The notes under the pieces were generated by a model. The model searched no databases. It saw only the letters and a program-made list of their open reading frames with translations, and was not told where the DNA came from. A DNA stretch of 64,000 nt from Domibacillus mangrovi (GTDB taxonomy: Bacteria > Bacillota > Bacilli > Bacillales > Domibacillaceae). The translations under genes were made by a program, and so were the position numbers. The number at the start of each line of letters is the position of its first letter. Position 1 is the stretch's first letter. The DNA lies in contig NZ_MRWQ01000006.1 of NCBI RefSeq assembly GCF_001906925.1, positions 186,001 to 250,000 on the forward strand, written 5' to 3'. Positions 8,652 through 17,657 of the stretch are shown piece by piece.

Positions 8652-9611
8652 CTACTTCGATGCTGAGGCCAAAGTAGTTTCGGGTATTGTTACCTTGTCA
8701 TAAAAATCTACAAAATTATCCCGATCTGCACTGCCACGGTAAGCCATGGCGACACGAGGGTGTTCGTTGAGCACACCAGAGATCATGTAAGGGATGATAT
8801 AGCCCCATTCCCACTTTTGACGCATTTCTAACATATGCTTTTCAATGACGCCTAAAACGGGTTTCATTTCATAACGTGGTTTTTGTATATAGCTAACGAG
8901 AAGCTCTGTATTACAGTTACCCGCCGCACGACCCATGCCATAAACAGACGAATCAAGGAAAGTAACCCCATTTTTCATCGCAGTTAATGTATTGGCGAAT
9001 GCCAGCTGCATATTGTTATGCGTATGGATCCCGAGCTGTTTGTTAGGAACCATTGATTGAAATTTTTTCACTTGATGCTCAATATCCGCAGGATCCATGC
9101 TCCCAAAGGAGTCCACGATATACACAACATCGACCGGGCTTTCTTTCACCATTTCAAACGCTTCAATAAGCTGATGCTCAGGGACGCTAGATAAAGCCAT
9201 AATGTTGAGCGACGTCTCATAACCCAAATCATGGAACATTTGTACAAGTTCTAAGCCTTTATCCACTTCACGGACATAGCATGCTACTCGAATCATATCT
9301 AAAACACTTTGCTCACGTGGCAGAATGTCATTTGAGTCTACACGACCGATATCTACTAATGCAGATAGCTTCGTGAACTTTTTCTCAGGGATAATTTCTT
9401 TCAGGAAATTATCATCAAGAAATCTCCACGGATTGGGCTCAGTCGCGTTAAGAAGCCTCGCTGAGTTTTTGTAGCCGATTTCCATGTATTCAACACCTGC
9501 TGCGCTTAAGCCATTATACAGGTCTTGAACAAATTCAATGCTGAAATCCCAATTGTTTATTAAACCTCCATCACGGATGGTACAGTCTAAAATTTTGCTG
9601 CGGTGTTCCAT
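8652..9611 (-). CDS. DRE-TIM metallolyase (HMG-CoA lyase / ketovalerate aldolase-like)
   Basis: 319 residues from the ATG at 9611, chosen because AGGAGGAAG lies nine bases upstream; an earlier in-frame ATG at 9650 has no such site. The TIM-barrel shows the DRE-TIM signature: DCTIRDGG near the N-terminus, and HTHNN (metal-binding His-x-His) around residue 202, followed by a YGMGRAAGN loop. Enzymes of this group cleave or form C-C bonds at carboxylates with a divalent metal (4-hydroxy-2-oxovalerate aldolase, HMG-CoA lyase, isopropylmalate synthase). It stands alone with no pathway neighbours, so the substrate cannot be named. Confidence 0.8.
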   Translation of the reverse strand: MEHRSKILDCTIRDGGLINNWDFSIEFVQDLYNGLSAAGVEYMEIGYKNSARLLNATEPNPWRFLDDNFLKEIIPEKKFTKLSALVDIGRVDSNDILPREQSVLDMIRVACYVREVDKGLELVQMFHDLGYETSLNIMALSSVPEHQLIEAFEMVKESPVDVVYIVDSFGSMDPADIEHQVKKFQSMVPNKQLGIHTHNNMQLAFANTLTAMKNGVTFLDSSVYGMGRAAGNCNTELLVSYIQKPRYEMKPVLGVIEKHMLEMRQKWEWGYIIPYMISGVLNEHPRVAMAYRGSADRDNFVDFYDKVTIPETTLASASK

Positions 9612-9931
9612 AGTTGTAACTTCCTCCTGTTGATTAAGCTCATTAATCATATTATTTTTGAATATTTATGCTTTATATCATGATTCATTTAAAGGTGTCA
9701 AACTTATTTTTCAAAAGGTGAACGTTCTAAACTGTAATGGGAGAATTAACAATGACATACATTAGTTTATTCGATCAGCCTAATTCCCTATTAAATGGAT
9801 TAATATTCACTCATAAGAATGTAACTACGCTAATTACCACCAAAATATTCATCTGAATGTATTTATATTCATAACCAGAGCAAATGAAGCAATTTTAATA
9901 TTACTCTCTATCTACATCTTTAAAGCACGAG
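9612..9931. other. Gene-free stretch, AT-rich
   Basis: Contains the aldolase promoter region and one weak plus-strand reading frame of 34 codons (9752-9856, GGGAGA upstream) that I do not consider a reliable gene. No terminator for the plus strand and no RNA structure seen. Confidence 0.4.
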
Positions 9932-10561
9932 TTATTTTAAAAAAGGATTATGATCTAATTCTTGGCCAATCGTTGTGACACCATCGTGTCCTGGTAATAC
10001 ATATGTATCTTTAGGCAATGTTAAAAGCTTGTTATGAATGCTTTTTAGCAGTTGTTCTTCTTGTCCGCCTGGCAGGTCCGTGCGGCCAATTCCACCCTCA
10101 AAAAGCGTATCTCCGACGATAATAAAACCATCCTCTTTGAAGTAAAAGCTAACGCCTCCTGGAGAATGACCGGGCGTTTCATACAAATAAAAGGAAAATC
10201 CTTCAATTAAAAGCTCCCCGTCTTTTGTAAACAACTCATCTGCCTCGTTCACAAACATTGGCTGAATTCCCTCATAACGAGAAGATCCATTTAATGATGG
10301 GTTCGATAACCATTTTTTTTCGGCTCGATGAAGATACACAGGTATGCTGTAACCTTTACGGATCGTATCTACTGCACCGATATGATCAAAATGGGCATGT
10401 GTAAGCAGGATCGCCTTTGGCTGTAATCCTTTCTTTCGTATAAACTGACGAATTTTCTGTTCCTCTCCGCCAGGATCGATGATTAAACAAGACCTTTCAT
10501 CGTTATAAATAATATACGCATTTGTTTGAAGCGGCCCAAGTGGCAGCTGAATCCATTCCAT
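9932..10561 (-). CDS. MBL-fold metallo-hydrolase (glyoxalase II-like)
   Basis: 209 residues. Metallo-beta-lactamase fold with the metal motif THAHFDHIG (HxHxDH), a later His in ETPGHSPGG, Asp in VGDTLFEGGIGRTD and the last His in LPGHDG. This set is typical of the YqgX/hydroxyacylglutathione-hydrolase-like group, small cytoplasmic hydrolases. The start at 10561 (EWIQLPLGPLQTN) is preferred over an ATG 10 codons earlier because AGAGGTGA lies directly upstream and the family begins there. Confidence 0.85.
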   Translation of the reverse strand: MEWIQLPLGPLQTNAYIIYNDERSCLIIDPGGEEQKIRQFIRKKGLQPKAILLTHAHFDHIGAVDTIRKGYSIPVYLHRAEKKWLSNPSLNGSSRYEGIQPMFVNEADELFTKDGELLIEGFSFYLYETPGHSPGGVSFYFKEDGFIIVGDTLFEGGIGRTDLPGGQEEQLLKSIHNKLLTLPKDTYVLPGHDGVTTIGQELDHNPFLK

Positions 10562-10700
10562 AATGTCACCTCTTGGTGATAAGTGTACCATGATTTAGAT
10601 GAAATTTTAATAAATTGCCGCACTAAATGATCCTTCAGACGTATAATCGTTCCTTTTATCTGTCTATACTGATAAAACGCTGAAAAAATAAGATTGGGGG

Positions 10701-11384
10701 ATGGAAAACATTTTTATTGGTATGCTGACAATCAAAGTTATTGTTGGTTTTGCCGTTTTATTTTTTATTGTTATCTTAACAGGCAAAACATCAATTAATC
10801 AATTAACACCCTATCATTTGATTTTTGTGTTAGTACTTGGAGACTTATTAGGAAATACTTTATACGATGACGAGATAGAGGTTTATCATTTTTTGTACGC
10901 AACCGGATTATGGACACTTTGTATGTTAGGGATAGAATTTATTACACAAAAAAAAAAATCAACACGTTTTCTTTTGGAAGGGAATCCATCTATTATCATC
11001 CGGGATGGTATTATAGACCGCGAGATGCTTAGTAAAAATAAATTAGACGTCAATGAAGTAGCAAGCTTGCTTCGACAAGACAATGTATTTTCCATACGTG
11101 AAGTTAAATATGGCATATTGGAACCCAATGGTAATATCAGCATATTGCTGAAATCCAAGTATGACAATCCGAACCGACAAGACCTTAATCTTCCAGACAC
11201 TTCTGTAGATCTGCCAGTCAGCTTAATTATCGATGGCGAAATATTGAAAGATAATTTACAGGAAATTGGATTTGATCAGAAGTGGTTAATTAAAGAAATA
11301 CAGGCCAGTGGATATCAAGATGAAAAAGAGATCTTATTTGCGGATTGGCGGGATAGTGAAGGCCTTCATATAAGTCCTAAATAA
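10701..11384 (+). CDS. DUF421 (YetF-type) membrane protein
   Basis: 227 residues. Three N-terminal membrane segments (about 6-26, 37-54, 64-80), then the soluble DUF421 domain with the family motifs NPSIIIRDGIIDREML, VASLLRQDNVFSIREVKYGILEPNG and LIIDGEIL. The family is spore- and stress-associated in Bacillus and of unsettled biochemical role. GGGGG sits immediately before the ATG. It converges on a second DUF421 gene of the spoVA-like operon, with a shared hairpin between. Confidence 0.8.
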   Translation: MENIFIGMLTIKVIVGFAVLFFIVILTGKTSINQLTPYHLIFVLVLGDLLGNTLYDDEIEVYHFLYATGLWTLCMLGIEFITQKKKSTRFLLEGNPSIIIRDGIIDREMLSKNKLDVNEVASLLRQDNVFSIREVKYGILEPNGNISILLKSKYDNPNRQDLNLPDTSVDLPVSLIIDGEILKDNLQEIGFDQKWLIKEIQASGYQDEKEILFADWRDSEGLHISPK

Positions 11385-11406
11385 AAATTTTTAACTTTTT
11401 AGCTGT

Positions 11407-11440
11407 AAAGCCACTGATTCGAACTCGAAATAGTGGCTTT
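11407..11440. terminator. Bidirectional terminator between DUF421 genes
   Basis: aaagccact/agtggcttt stem with a 16-base loop between two convergent genes. Confidence 0.65.
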
Positions 11441-11454
11441 GATCATGATATCAT

Positions 11455-12315
11455 TTACCCTTTTAAAATATGTTCCACTTTATCAATGACTTTTTGTAAC
11501 TTTTCACTGTTTTTACTGTACATACTCTTTGCTTCTTTTCTTTCTGTTCCTAGAGCAAAAAGCTCTAAGTCAGCCTGACATTTTTTCATTGTTGCGAGCA
11601 GTAAAGGCATTTCTGTAGGCGGCGGGACTTCAATTTTATCGTCAAAAAGGTCAACAGTTAATTGTCCATAAGAGTCCACCTGTCCAAGGAAGACATTTTC
11701 AATGGTAACGCCTAGTTTGTCTAGTTCAGTGTTTAACCAATTTCTGCTTTGATTGATTGTGGACAATGGCTCATCCAGTATTTTACCGTCCATTATAACG
11801 GTTTGTGGCTCTTTTATAGAAGGGACTTGTAAGTTTAAATCTTTAGGTGTCAACGGTTGATTTTCTTTTTTCAGTAATATGCTCAAATCACCTGCGGCCT
11901 CTAATACAGCAAATTCAACATCAGAAACTTGAAAAACGTCTTTTTTTCGAAGTAACTCCATTAATTCATCTATTGTATACCGTTCCTTCTTCAAATTGTC
12001 TTCCATAATCTTTCCGTTTTTAATGAAGACAACTCCTCTGCCCTCCATAAAATCGCGAAAGGCTTTGTTCTTTAATGAAATGAATCCAACTAAAAAGGGT
12101 ATCGCCGCAAAAACAGCCAGTCCTAGAAGACCATGCATAATATTTTTTTCAACCCCTGTAACCAATTCCCCACCGATGCTGCCAATGGTAATACCGACAA
12201 CATATTCAAAAAAAGACAATTGAGAAAGCTGCCTTTTACCAAGTAACTTCGTCGTGGCAAAAAGAACCGTTAAAAACAATAAGCTCCGCAGTACTACTTC
12301 GAACCATTCTGGCAC
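11455..12315 (-). CDS. DUF421 membrane protein, last gene of spoVA-like operon
   Basis: 286 residues. Three N-terminal membrane segments (about 10-28, 35-53, 60-80), DUF421 core (GVVFIKNGKIMEDNL, LMELLRKKDVFQVSDVEFAVLEAAG, VIMDGKIL), plus a helical C-terminal extension of about 60 residues that resembles a fused DUF1657 segment (LLATMKKCQADLELFALGTERKEAKSMY). GTG start with AGGAGGTG eight bases upstream. It follows a DUF1657 gene, the order seen in the mobile spoVA operons linked to spore heat resistance. Confidence 0.82.
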   Translation of the reverse strand: MPEWFEVVLRSLLFLTVLFATTKLLGKRQLSQLSFFEYVVGITIGSIGGELVTGVEKNIMHGLLGLAVFAAIPFLVGFISLKNKAFRDFMEGRGVVFIKNGKIMEDNLKKERYTIDELMELLRKKDVFQVSDVEFAVLEAAGDLSILLKKENQPLTPKDLNLQVPSIKEPQTVIMDGKILDEPLSTINQSRNWLNTELDKLGVTIENVFLGQVDSYGQLTVDLFDDKIEVPPPTEMPLLLATMKKCQADLELFALGTERKEAKSMYSKNSEKLQKVIDKVEHILKG

Positions 12316-12348
12316 TGCCTAACACCTCCTGCACACTATAATCCTTTT

Positions 12349-12555
12349 TTAAAAACCTTTGTACTGAGGTTCTTCTCGTTCTAATTCTCCAACTCGTATT
12401 TTTAAATCCGTTACGATTTCATTTACTTCCATCATAGCTTCGTGCAAAGTCCGCCTTGATTCATCGTCTTGTGTTCGCAAAGTTAAACTGGATAAGCTAG
12501 CTTCTGCGCCTTTAAGGCTAGCTAGACATTGTTTTACACTGGATGCAACAGTCAT
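12349..12555 (-). CDS. DUF1657 protein (second copy)
   Basis: 68 residues, all-helical: residues 1-10 TVASSVKQ, then a repeat-like LKGAEASLSSLTLRTQDDESRRTLHEAM, ending EREEPQYKGF. Paralogue of the first gene of this operon (same EEPQYK ending). DUF1657 proteins occur only in spore formers beside spoVAC/spoVAD and DUF421 genes. GGGAGAG precedes the ATG. It occupies the place where spoVAE would normally separate it from spoVAD. Confidence 0.8.
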   Translation of the reverse strand: MTVASSVKQCLASLKGAEASLSSLTLRTQDDESRRTLHEAMMEVNEIVTDLKIRVGELEREEPQYKGF

Positions 12556-12630
12556 CCCATACTCTCCCTTCTTTTTTCATTTACATATCAAAGTTGTTCC
12601 TCACAAAGAAAAGAATACAATCAGATTGCG

Positions 12631-13641
12631 TTATTCACCCCCATATTCAATCGACACGGCATGAGCGATACAAGGTATTGTTTCACCTTGTTGAAAACTT
12701 AATGGTGACAATAAAGCCCCTGTCGCGACAACGAGCATTCGTTTGAATTCCCCTTTTTTCATACGGTTTAACAAATGACCATATACAACCGTTGCTGAAC
12801 ATCCTGGTCCACTGGCTCCAGCCAGAACCGGCTGTCCTTCCCGGTAAATCATCAGTCCACAATCCTTATATTGCTCTTCTTGTATAGGTGTCCCGTGTTT
12901 TTTTAATAAATCAAGGGAAACTTCATGTCCGACTCGTCCAAGGTCTCCCGTTACAATCAAGTCATAGTAGGAAGGATCAAGATTTCGTTCTCTTAAATGC
13001 GCCTCTATCGTATCAACAGCTGCCGGCGCCATCGCCCCACCCATATTTAACGGATCGGTCAATCCCATATCAACGACACGGCCGATTGTTGCAGACGTCA
13101 CGTGGGGACCTTCCCCCTCGTCACTCAACAAAGCAGCTCCAGCTCCTGTTACGGTCCATTGTGAGGTAGGCGGTTTTTGTGCTCCGTATTCAGTTGGATA
13201 ACGAAATTGCTTTTCAACCGCTGCGTTATGACTCGAAGCTCCTGTTAATAAATATTTAGCTCCTTTCGTGTTTACGATATAGGCGCCAAGAGCGAGCCCC
13301 TCCATAGAAGTTGAGCAGGCACCAAATAAACCGAGATAAGGAGTCCCCAATGTCCCACTGGCGAAACTTGTCGGCGTCATTTGATTAATGAGATCTCCTC
13401 CAAGAAGAAACTGAACTTGCTCTTTTCGCAGACCGCCTTTTTCCATTGCTTTTTGGCAAGCTTCTTCAAAAAGTACTCGGTGAGCCTGTTCATACGTATC
13501 TTGTTTTAACCATAAATCAGAATGAAGAAGGTCAAAATCATTTGCAAGCATCCCGTTTGCTTCGAACGGTCCGCCTACCGTTCCAGTGGAGATAATAACC
13601 GGCTTTTGATCAAAGACCCATGTACGGTGACCCGCTAACAT
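12631..13641 (-). CDS. spoVAD: Stage V sporulation protein AD
   Basis: 336 residues. Thiolase-like fold with the SpoVAD hallmarks GHRTWVF, NDFDLLHSDLWLKQDTYEQAH, LLGGDLINQMTPTSFA, GLFGACSTSMEGLALG and the C-terminal CIAHAVSIE. In B. subtilis SpoVAD binds dipicolinic acid and works with SpoVAC in its uptake into the spore. The start at 13641 overlaps the spoVAC stop (TAATG), implying translational coupling; an in-frame ATG 5 codons earlier lies inside spoVAC. Most similar in layout to the second, accessory spoVA operons. Confidence 0.93.
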   Translation of the reverse strand: MLAGHRTWVFDQKPVIISTGTVGGPFEANGMLANDFDLLHSDLWLKQDTYEQAHRVLFEEACQKAMEKGGLRKEQVQFLLGGDLINQMTPTSFASGTLGTPYLGLFGACSTSMEGLALGAYIVNTKGAKYLLTGASSHNAAVEKQFRYPTEYGAQKPPTSQWTVTGAGAALLSDEGEGPHVTSATIGRVVDMGLTDPLNMGGAMAPAAVDTIEAHLRERNLDPSYYDLIVTGDLGRVGHEVSLDLLKKHGTPIQEEQYKDCGLMIYREGQPVLAGASGPGCSATVVYGHLLNRMKKGEFKRMLVVATGALLSPLSFQQGETIPCIAHAVSIEYGGE

Positions 13642-14120
13642 TAAAAACCACCCCACTGTATCAAAATGGTTTTAATCGTAGCAACTACGAAAGCGGAAAA
13701 AACGCCGAACAGAATAACAGAACCCGCTAATTTAAACATATTACCGCCCACACCTAGCACAAATCCTTCCGTCCGATGTTCAATAGCAGCCGATATGACG
13801 GCGTTTCCGAAGCCGGTAATCGGTACAGCCGATCCTGCTCCTGCAAATTGAGCAAGTCGATCATAAACACCAAAGCCTGTTAAAAGCATAGCGATGAAAA
13901 TTAACGTTCCTACCGTTGGATGTGAAGCTGTTTGTTCGGTAAAATTGAAAAAAAATATATAAAAGAATTGAATAGCCTGCCCGATTAAACAGATCAATCC
14001 ACCTATAAAAAAAGCTTTTATGCAATTGCGAGCAACAGGTCGTTTTGTTTCTCGCTCTTTTTGAAGAACTTGGTATTCCTGTTGAACAGGTGTTAATTCT
14101 TTTTTTTGATTATTTGACAT
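13641..14120 (-). CDS. spoVAC: Stage V sporulation protein AC
   Basis: 159 residues with five hydrophobic segments after a charged N-terminus (KKELTPVQQEYQVLQKERETKRP). Motifs NCIKAFFIGGLICLIGQ and GFGVYDRLAQFAGAGSAVPI are diagnostic of SpoVAC, the mechanosensitive inner-membrane channel for dipicolinate movement in spores. The stop overlaps spoVAD by one base. No SpoVAA, AB, AE or AF neighbours. Confidence 0.93.
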   Translation of the reverse strand: MSNNQKKELTPVQQEYQVLQKERETKRPVARNCIKAFFIGGLICLIGQAIQFFYIFFFNFTEQTASHPTVGTLIFIAMLLTGFGVYDRLAQFAGAGSAVPITGFGNAVISAAIEHRTEGFVLGVGGNMFKLAGSVILFGVFSAFVVATIKTILIQWGGF

Positions 14121-14221
14121 ACGTATACCACTTCCAGTTCTGTTTTCTTTATGCCTTCAATTTCGTAATTTGATAAATGGCAAAAAGGCTGGTGAAGATA
14201 ACCAGCCTTTTCAGCCTATTA

Positions 14222-14425
14222 TTACTGTTTGTATTGAGGTTCTTCTTGTAAAATTTGCTCAATGCGCGGAGAGAAATTATCAATAATTGTCTGTGCTTGC
14301 TGAGCAGCATTCTGATAGAGCGTTTTTGCTTGTTGATTATCCGTACTAAGCGCAAACGTTTCAAAGCTTGCTTGGACCGTTTTAAGTCCGGCCATTGTTT
14401 GCTTTACATCATTAATTACTGTCAT
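14222..14425 (-). CDS. DUF1657 protein (first gene of spoVA-like operon)
   Basis: 67 residues from the ATG at 14425, which has GAGGAGGAA upstream; earlier in-frame ATGs lie in the promoter. Helical; VKQTMAGLKTVQASFETFAL then a Gln/Ala-rich helix and EEPQYKQ at the end. Spore-former specific family of unknown biochemical role. The SigG-type promoter just upstream places the whole operon in the forespore. Confidence 0.82.
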   Translation of the reverse strand: MTVINDVKQTMAGLKTVQASFETFALSTDNQQAKTLYQNAAQQAQTIIDNFSPRIEQILQEEPQYKQ

Positions 14426-14460
14426 ATTTAATTCCTCCTCGAAATCATTAAGAACAACGT

Positions 14461-14490
14461 TAGGATGAGGTAAAAAGTTTTTTTTATGAA
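14461..14490 (-). promoter_or_regulatory. Forespore SigG-type promoter of spoVA-like operon
   Basis: On the minus strand TTCATA, 17-base spacer, CATCCTA. The -10 fits the SigG/SigF consensus CATnHTA in full and the -35 fits gHATR except for its first base. The -10 ends about 36 bases before the first ATG. spoVA operons are known SigG targets, which supports the call. Confidence 0.6.
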
Positions 14491-14578
14491 TTGAAAATAT
14501 ACCCAATGATGAAAACCGATTTTCTCATATTGATTATTCGTTAAATGAAACCGGTTTTATTTTTCTGGAAAATAAAGA

Positions 14579-14606
14579 CCGTTTCGATGCTATACCATCG
14601 AAACGG
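14579..14606 (-). terminator. Hairpin after the DDAH-like gene
   Basis: 11-bp perfect stem ccgtttcgatg/catcgaaacgg with six-base loop; on the minus strand TCTTTATTTT follows. Separates the hydrolase gene from the spoVA-like operon. Confidence 0.6.
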
Positions 14607-14660
14607 CTATAATAATATCCTTTCACTCCTGGAAAAAATTCAAAATGTTTAGTTTATTTT

Positions 14661-15536
14661 TCAGTGAATACTTATTTTGTCTGATTGACGTAAAATCGGC
14701 AATGTACAACAGCGAAAAGAGCCTCCCGATTTAATGATCTCTGAAATATCCACCTCAATCACTTCATATCCCCGCTTCGTAAGCTGATTATTTACATCCT
14801 GATTTCCCATCAAACTAAATACTTTTTTTCGTCCGATTGAAAGCACATTCGTTCCAAGTGTAAACTGTTCTTTTTCAGTCACTTCGATTAAATCGAATCG
14901 CGATGATAGCATCTTTACAGTATGATGATCAATTGCTTCCGGAAAAATGAATGCCTCATTTGGCGAAATAATATTAAAAACGCAGTCTAAATGCAAATAT
15001 TTTTCATTAAATGAAATAGGAATTATTTCATAATCAGGAAGGATGCTTTTTAACTGATGAATTGCTCTTTCATTTGTTCGGCTACTCTTCCCAATATAGA
15101 GAGTGTTTCCATCGACAATAACATCTCCGCCTTCAATCGAATATTCAATTAGATTAAGAAATGAAATATGCTCTTTTTCAAGCCATTTTTGCAATTCATT
15201 TTCCTCTCCTTGTCTGATATCAGCAGCCATTTCAGCAATGAAAATCGTTTGGCCGATTGTAAACCCGATATCTCTTGTGAAGACTTGTTCCGGGTAATGC
15301 TGGATGGATGGAAGCTTAATGACTTCTACCCCATGATCGCTAAGCAATTGACTAAATTGACCATGCTGCCACGTCGCACGATCAATATTAATATTTTCGT
15401 TTTTAAAATGCTCCTGTGTTTCATTAATAACCTCGCGAATGGCCATAAATTGAGGTTCACATAAAATAACTTTTTGGAGATCATCATATTCGTTATTGCA
15501 TTGAATTCGCTTAGGTTGATTTGAAACAGCTATCAT
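14661..15536 (-). CDS. Dimethylarginine dimethylaminohydrolase / arginine-deiminase-like hydrolase
   Basis: 291 residues, five-blade pentein fold of guanidino-modifying enzymes. Visible active-site motifs: VFTRDIGF (substrate carboxylate/Asp), IEGGDVIVDG, HLDCVFNI (catalytic His) and, near the C-terminus, GGSFRCCTLPI, whose cysteine is the nucleophile. B. subtilis YkgA is a similar protein. It probably hydrolyses arginine or a methylated arginine to citrulline; the true substrate is not evident. Single-gene unit, AGGAGGG before the ATG. Confidence 0.8.
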   Translation of the reverse strand: MIAVSNQPKRIQCNNEYDDLQKVILCEPQFMAIREVINETQEHFKNENINIDRATWQHGQFSQLLSDHGVEVIKLPSIQHYPEQVFTRDIGFTIGQTIFIAEMAADIRQGEENELQKWLEKEHISFLNLIEYSIEGGDVIVDGNTLYIGKSSRTNERAIHQLKSILPDYEIIPISFNEKYLHLDCVFNIISPNEAFIFPEAIDHHTVKMLSSRFDLIEVTEKEQFTLGTNVLSIGRKKVFSLMGNQDVNNQLTKRGYEVIEVDISEIIKSGGSFRCCTLPILRQSDKISIH

Positions 15537-15603
15537 TTTGCACCCTCCTAGGACGTATACACTTTTAATATAATCTTCCCGTTAGTCATGCACTTGAGTA
15601 TTC

Positions 15604-15880
15604 ATATTTATCCCGCATTAACGGGCAGTAAGGCCCCCGCTTCAAGACATCGAAAAGAAGGATGAGTGGGGGATCAACTGCCCGTAAAAGCCCGATTGGT
15701 TCGGGCCGGCTGAAGCCGGTCACTCAGGTATTGCCGCAGGACGCGGCGCTCTTTACCTGAGTTCCTTTTTATTCAGTGGGGGCTAAGAGGAAGGCAGACT
15801 AAGAACGTCACGTCCTGTGACAACGTCTGCATGATTCACATCCTGTGAACCTAACCCCCACTGAATGAAGTTTCACTTTA
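15604..15880 (+). repeat. Structured intergenic repeat, long copy (R1)
   Basis: About 275 bp made of successive stems: acgggcagt/actgcccgt (15621-15629 with 15677-15685), gccc/gggc around GATTGGTTC (15690-15706), actcaggta/tacctgagt (15722-15762, followed by a T run), and a long terminal stem attcagtggggg/cccccactgaat (15771-15866) containing cacgtcctgtg and cacatcctgtg repeats. It ends in GAAGTTTCACTTTA, abutting the exporter stop codon. Both ends recur at 44.2 kb and the terminal stem recurs inverted at 37.9 kb. Confidence 0.85.
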
Positions 15881-16912
15881 TTTATTTCTTACTTTATAAT
15901 ACTGATCGATTAATTGATCCAATCGCTGTAAATGAAACGTATATTCCACTATAGAAGAAGCAATAATAAATAACCGCAATTTTTGATCTTTGTTTTGGAT
16001 GTACCGTTCCAATGCTTGTTCAAAAAATACTCCGCTTTGGCTTGATATACCCTGTTCAATATCATCTTCCTGCTTTCTTATTTTCCCCTCATATTTCAAA
16101 AATAAATATTCGTGATATCTCGTCAGCTGTTCAAGATGTGCATCGAATAGATGATCTTCCTCATCTGTCGCCTTACTTTGGAAATAGTGCTCTTCTATAT
16201 TTTCCAGTACTTCTTCCCCTTGTTGAAGCGTTTTTAACATTTGTTTAAATACAACGATTTCTCGCACGTTCACTGGTTTTAATTTTGCCATTTTTTCTCT
16301 CTCTTCATCGAAGATTTTAAATTGTTCTTCTAACTTTCGAACGTCGGTCTGTAACTTTTTACTGTGTTCTTGAAATGATGTCTCGGTCATCTCGTTTGAA
16401 ACAGCTGTGCGTAGAAGTAGCGACATATTTTGAAAAATGGAGTGCACTTTTTCCAAGTAATTTTCCTTATATTTTGGAGGTGATATGAAGAGGTTAACAA
16501 GTAGCGCTGATCCAATCCCAATCATAATAATGAAAAAGCGATTCATCGTAAAAAAAAGCTCTTCATTCCCTGGCGCACTCATAATCGCTAATACTGTAAC
16601 GAGTGTGAGTGGGATCGTACTTTCCATCTTCATTTTTAAACTTAAAGAAATAACTAACACAATGACAAATCCAATTATAATTGGATTATCCCCTAAAAAA
16701 TAAATTGAAAAGAGAGCAACTGCTGCACCTAATGTATTCGTTATAATCTGATCAAACATCTGCCTCCATGTACGATAAATTGACGGCTGGACCGTGAATA
16801 TCGCAGCTACTCCCGCAAAGACAGCAGGTTCCAAATTCAAAATCATACATATGTATAATGCCAGTGTAACAGCTATTCCTGTTTTCAGTACACGCGGTCC
16901 TAAAATCATCAT
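15878..16912 (-). CDS. FUSC/aromatic acid exporter family membrane protein
   Basis: 344 residues. Six hydrophobic segments in the first ~150 residues with the FUSC motif FTVQPSIYRTWRQMFDQIITNTLGAA, then a long charged coiled-coil-like cytoplasmic half (about 150-344; SKKLQTDVRKLEEQF, GKIRKQEDDIEQGI). This is the DUF939/ArAE_1 layout of B. subtilis YqjA. Substrate unknown; the label aromatic acid exporter comes from distant homologues. GGAGATGG precedes the tandem ATG pair. Confidence 0.82.
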   Translation of the reverse strand: MMILGPRVLKTGIAVTLALYICMILNLEPAVFAGVAAIFTVQPSIYRTWRQMFDQIITNTLGAAVALFSIYFLGDNPIIIGFVIVLVISLSLKMKMESTIPLTLVTVLAIMSAPGNEELFFTMNRFFIIMIGIGSALLVNLFISPPKYKENYLEKVHSIFQNMSLLLRTAVSNEMTETSFQEHSKKLQTDVRKLEEQFKIFDEEREKMAKLKPVNVREIVVFKQMLKTLQQGEEVLENIEEHYFQSKATDEEDHLFDAHLEQLTRYHEYLFLKYEGKIRKQEDDIEQGISSQSGVFFEQALERYIQNKDQKLRLFIIASSIVEYTFHLQRLDQLIDQYYKVRNK

Positions 16913-17063
16913 TCCATCTCCATTCCGTCACCCTTCTTAAATATACAAATGAATAAAGACACTTCCACTTGATTTTAGTGAAAGTGTCCGTATAAATAAA
17001 GACATTCGTATTATAATGCGGAATACGTAATTTATTTTTTCATTATGCTGTTCCGTTTAAAAC

Positions 17064-17633
17064 TTAAAATATTTTTTTGCGATCACGTTCTTCTTTTAAT
17101 ATTTCAACAGCTTCTCTGAAACGCTGTGAGTGAATAATTTCTCTTTGTCTTAAAAAACGGAGTGAATCATTCAAATCTGGATCATCGGACATATCGATAA
17201 TCCACTGATAAGTCGCTCTCGCTTTTTCTTCCGCTGCAATGTCTTCATATAAATCAGCAATCGGATCGCCTTTTGCTTGAATGTAAGAAGTGGTAAATGG
17301 GACACCCGCTGCATTATTATAAAACAAAGCGCTGTCATGGGCGACAAAGTGCTCACCTAGTCCTGCATCTCTTAACTGCTGTGGGGTTGCGTCTTTTGTT
17401 AATTTGTAAATCATCGTTGCAATCATTTCTAAATGAGCAAATTCTTCTGTACCAATGTCTGTTAGCAATCCAACTACTTTTTCCGGAATTGTATAACGTT
17501 GATTTAAATAGCGAAGAGCAGCCGCAAGTTCACCGTCTGCCCCACCGTACTGCTCCGTTAAATACTTGGCTAAAGTGGGGTTACAAGTACTGACTTTTAC
17601 AGGATATTGAAGTTTTTTTTCATAACTCCACAT
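17064..17633 (-). CDS. cotJC: Spore coat manganese catalase CotJC
   Basis: 189 residues. Ferritin-like four-helix protein of the manganese catalase family: EKVVGLLTDIGTEEFAHLEMIATMI and DIAAEEKARATYQWIIDMSDDPD supply the Glu and His ligands of the di-manganese centre. CotJC is a spore coat protein that also resists peroxide. Third gene of cotJABC; GGTGGGAATCC precedes the ATG. Confidence 0.95.
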   Translation of the reverse strand: MWSYEKKLQYPVKVSTCNPTLAKYLTEQYGGADGELAAALRYLNQRYTIPEKVVGLLTDIGTEEFAHLEMIATMIYKLTKDATPQQLRDAGLGEHFVAHDSALFYNNAAGVPFTTSYIQAKGDPIADLYEDIAAEEKARATYQWIIDMSDDPDLNDSLRFLRQREIIHSQRFREAVEILKEERDRKKIF

Positions 17634-17657
17634 TGGATTCCCACCTTTTCCATTTCG

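Noticed and set aside
9752-9856. 34-codon plus-strand frame with GGGAGA upstream
   Set aside because: Too short, composition like the surrounding AT-rich DNA and no supporting context.
14149-14364. Lys/Arg-rich minus-strand frame overlapping the first DUF1657 gene
   Set aside because: Out-of-frame shadow with no ribosome site; the DUF1657 frame is clearly conserved.
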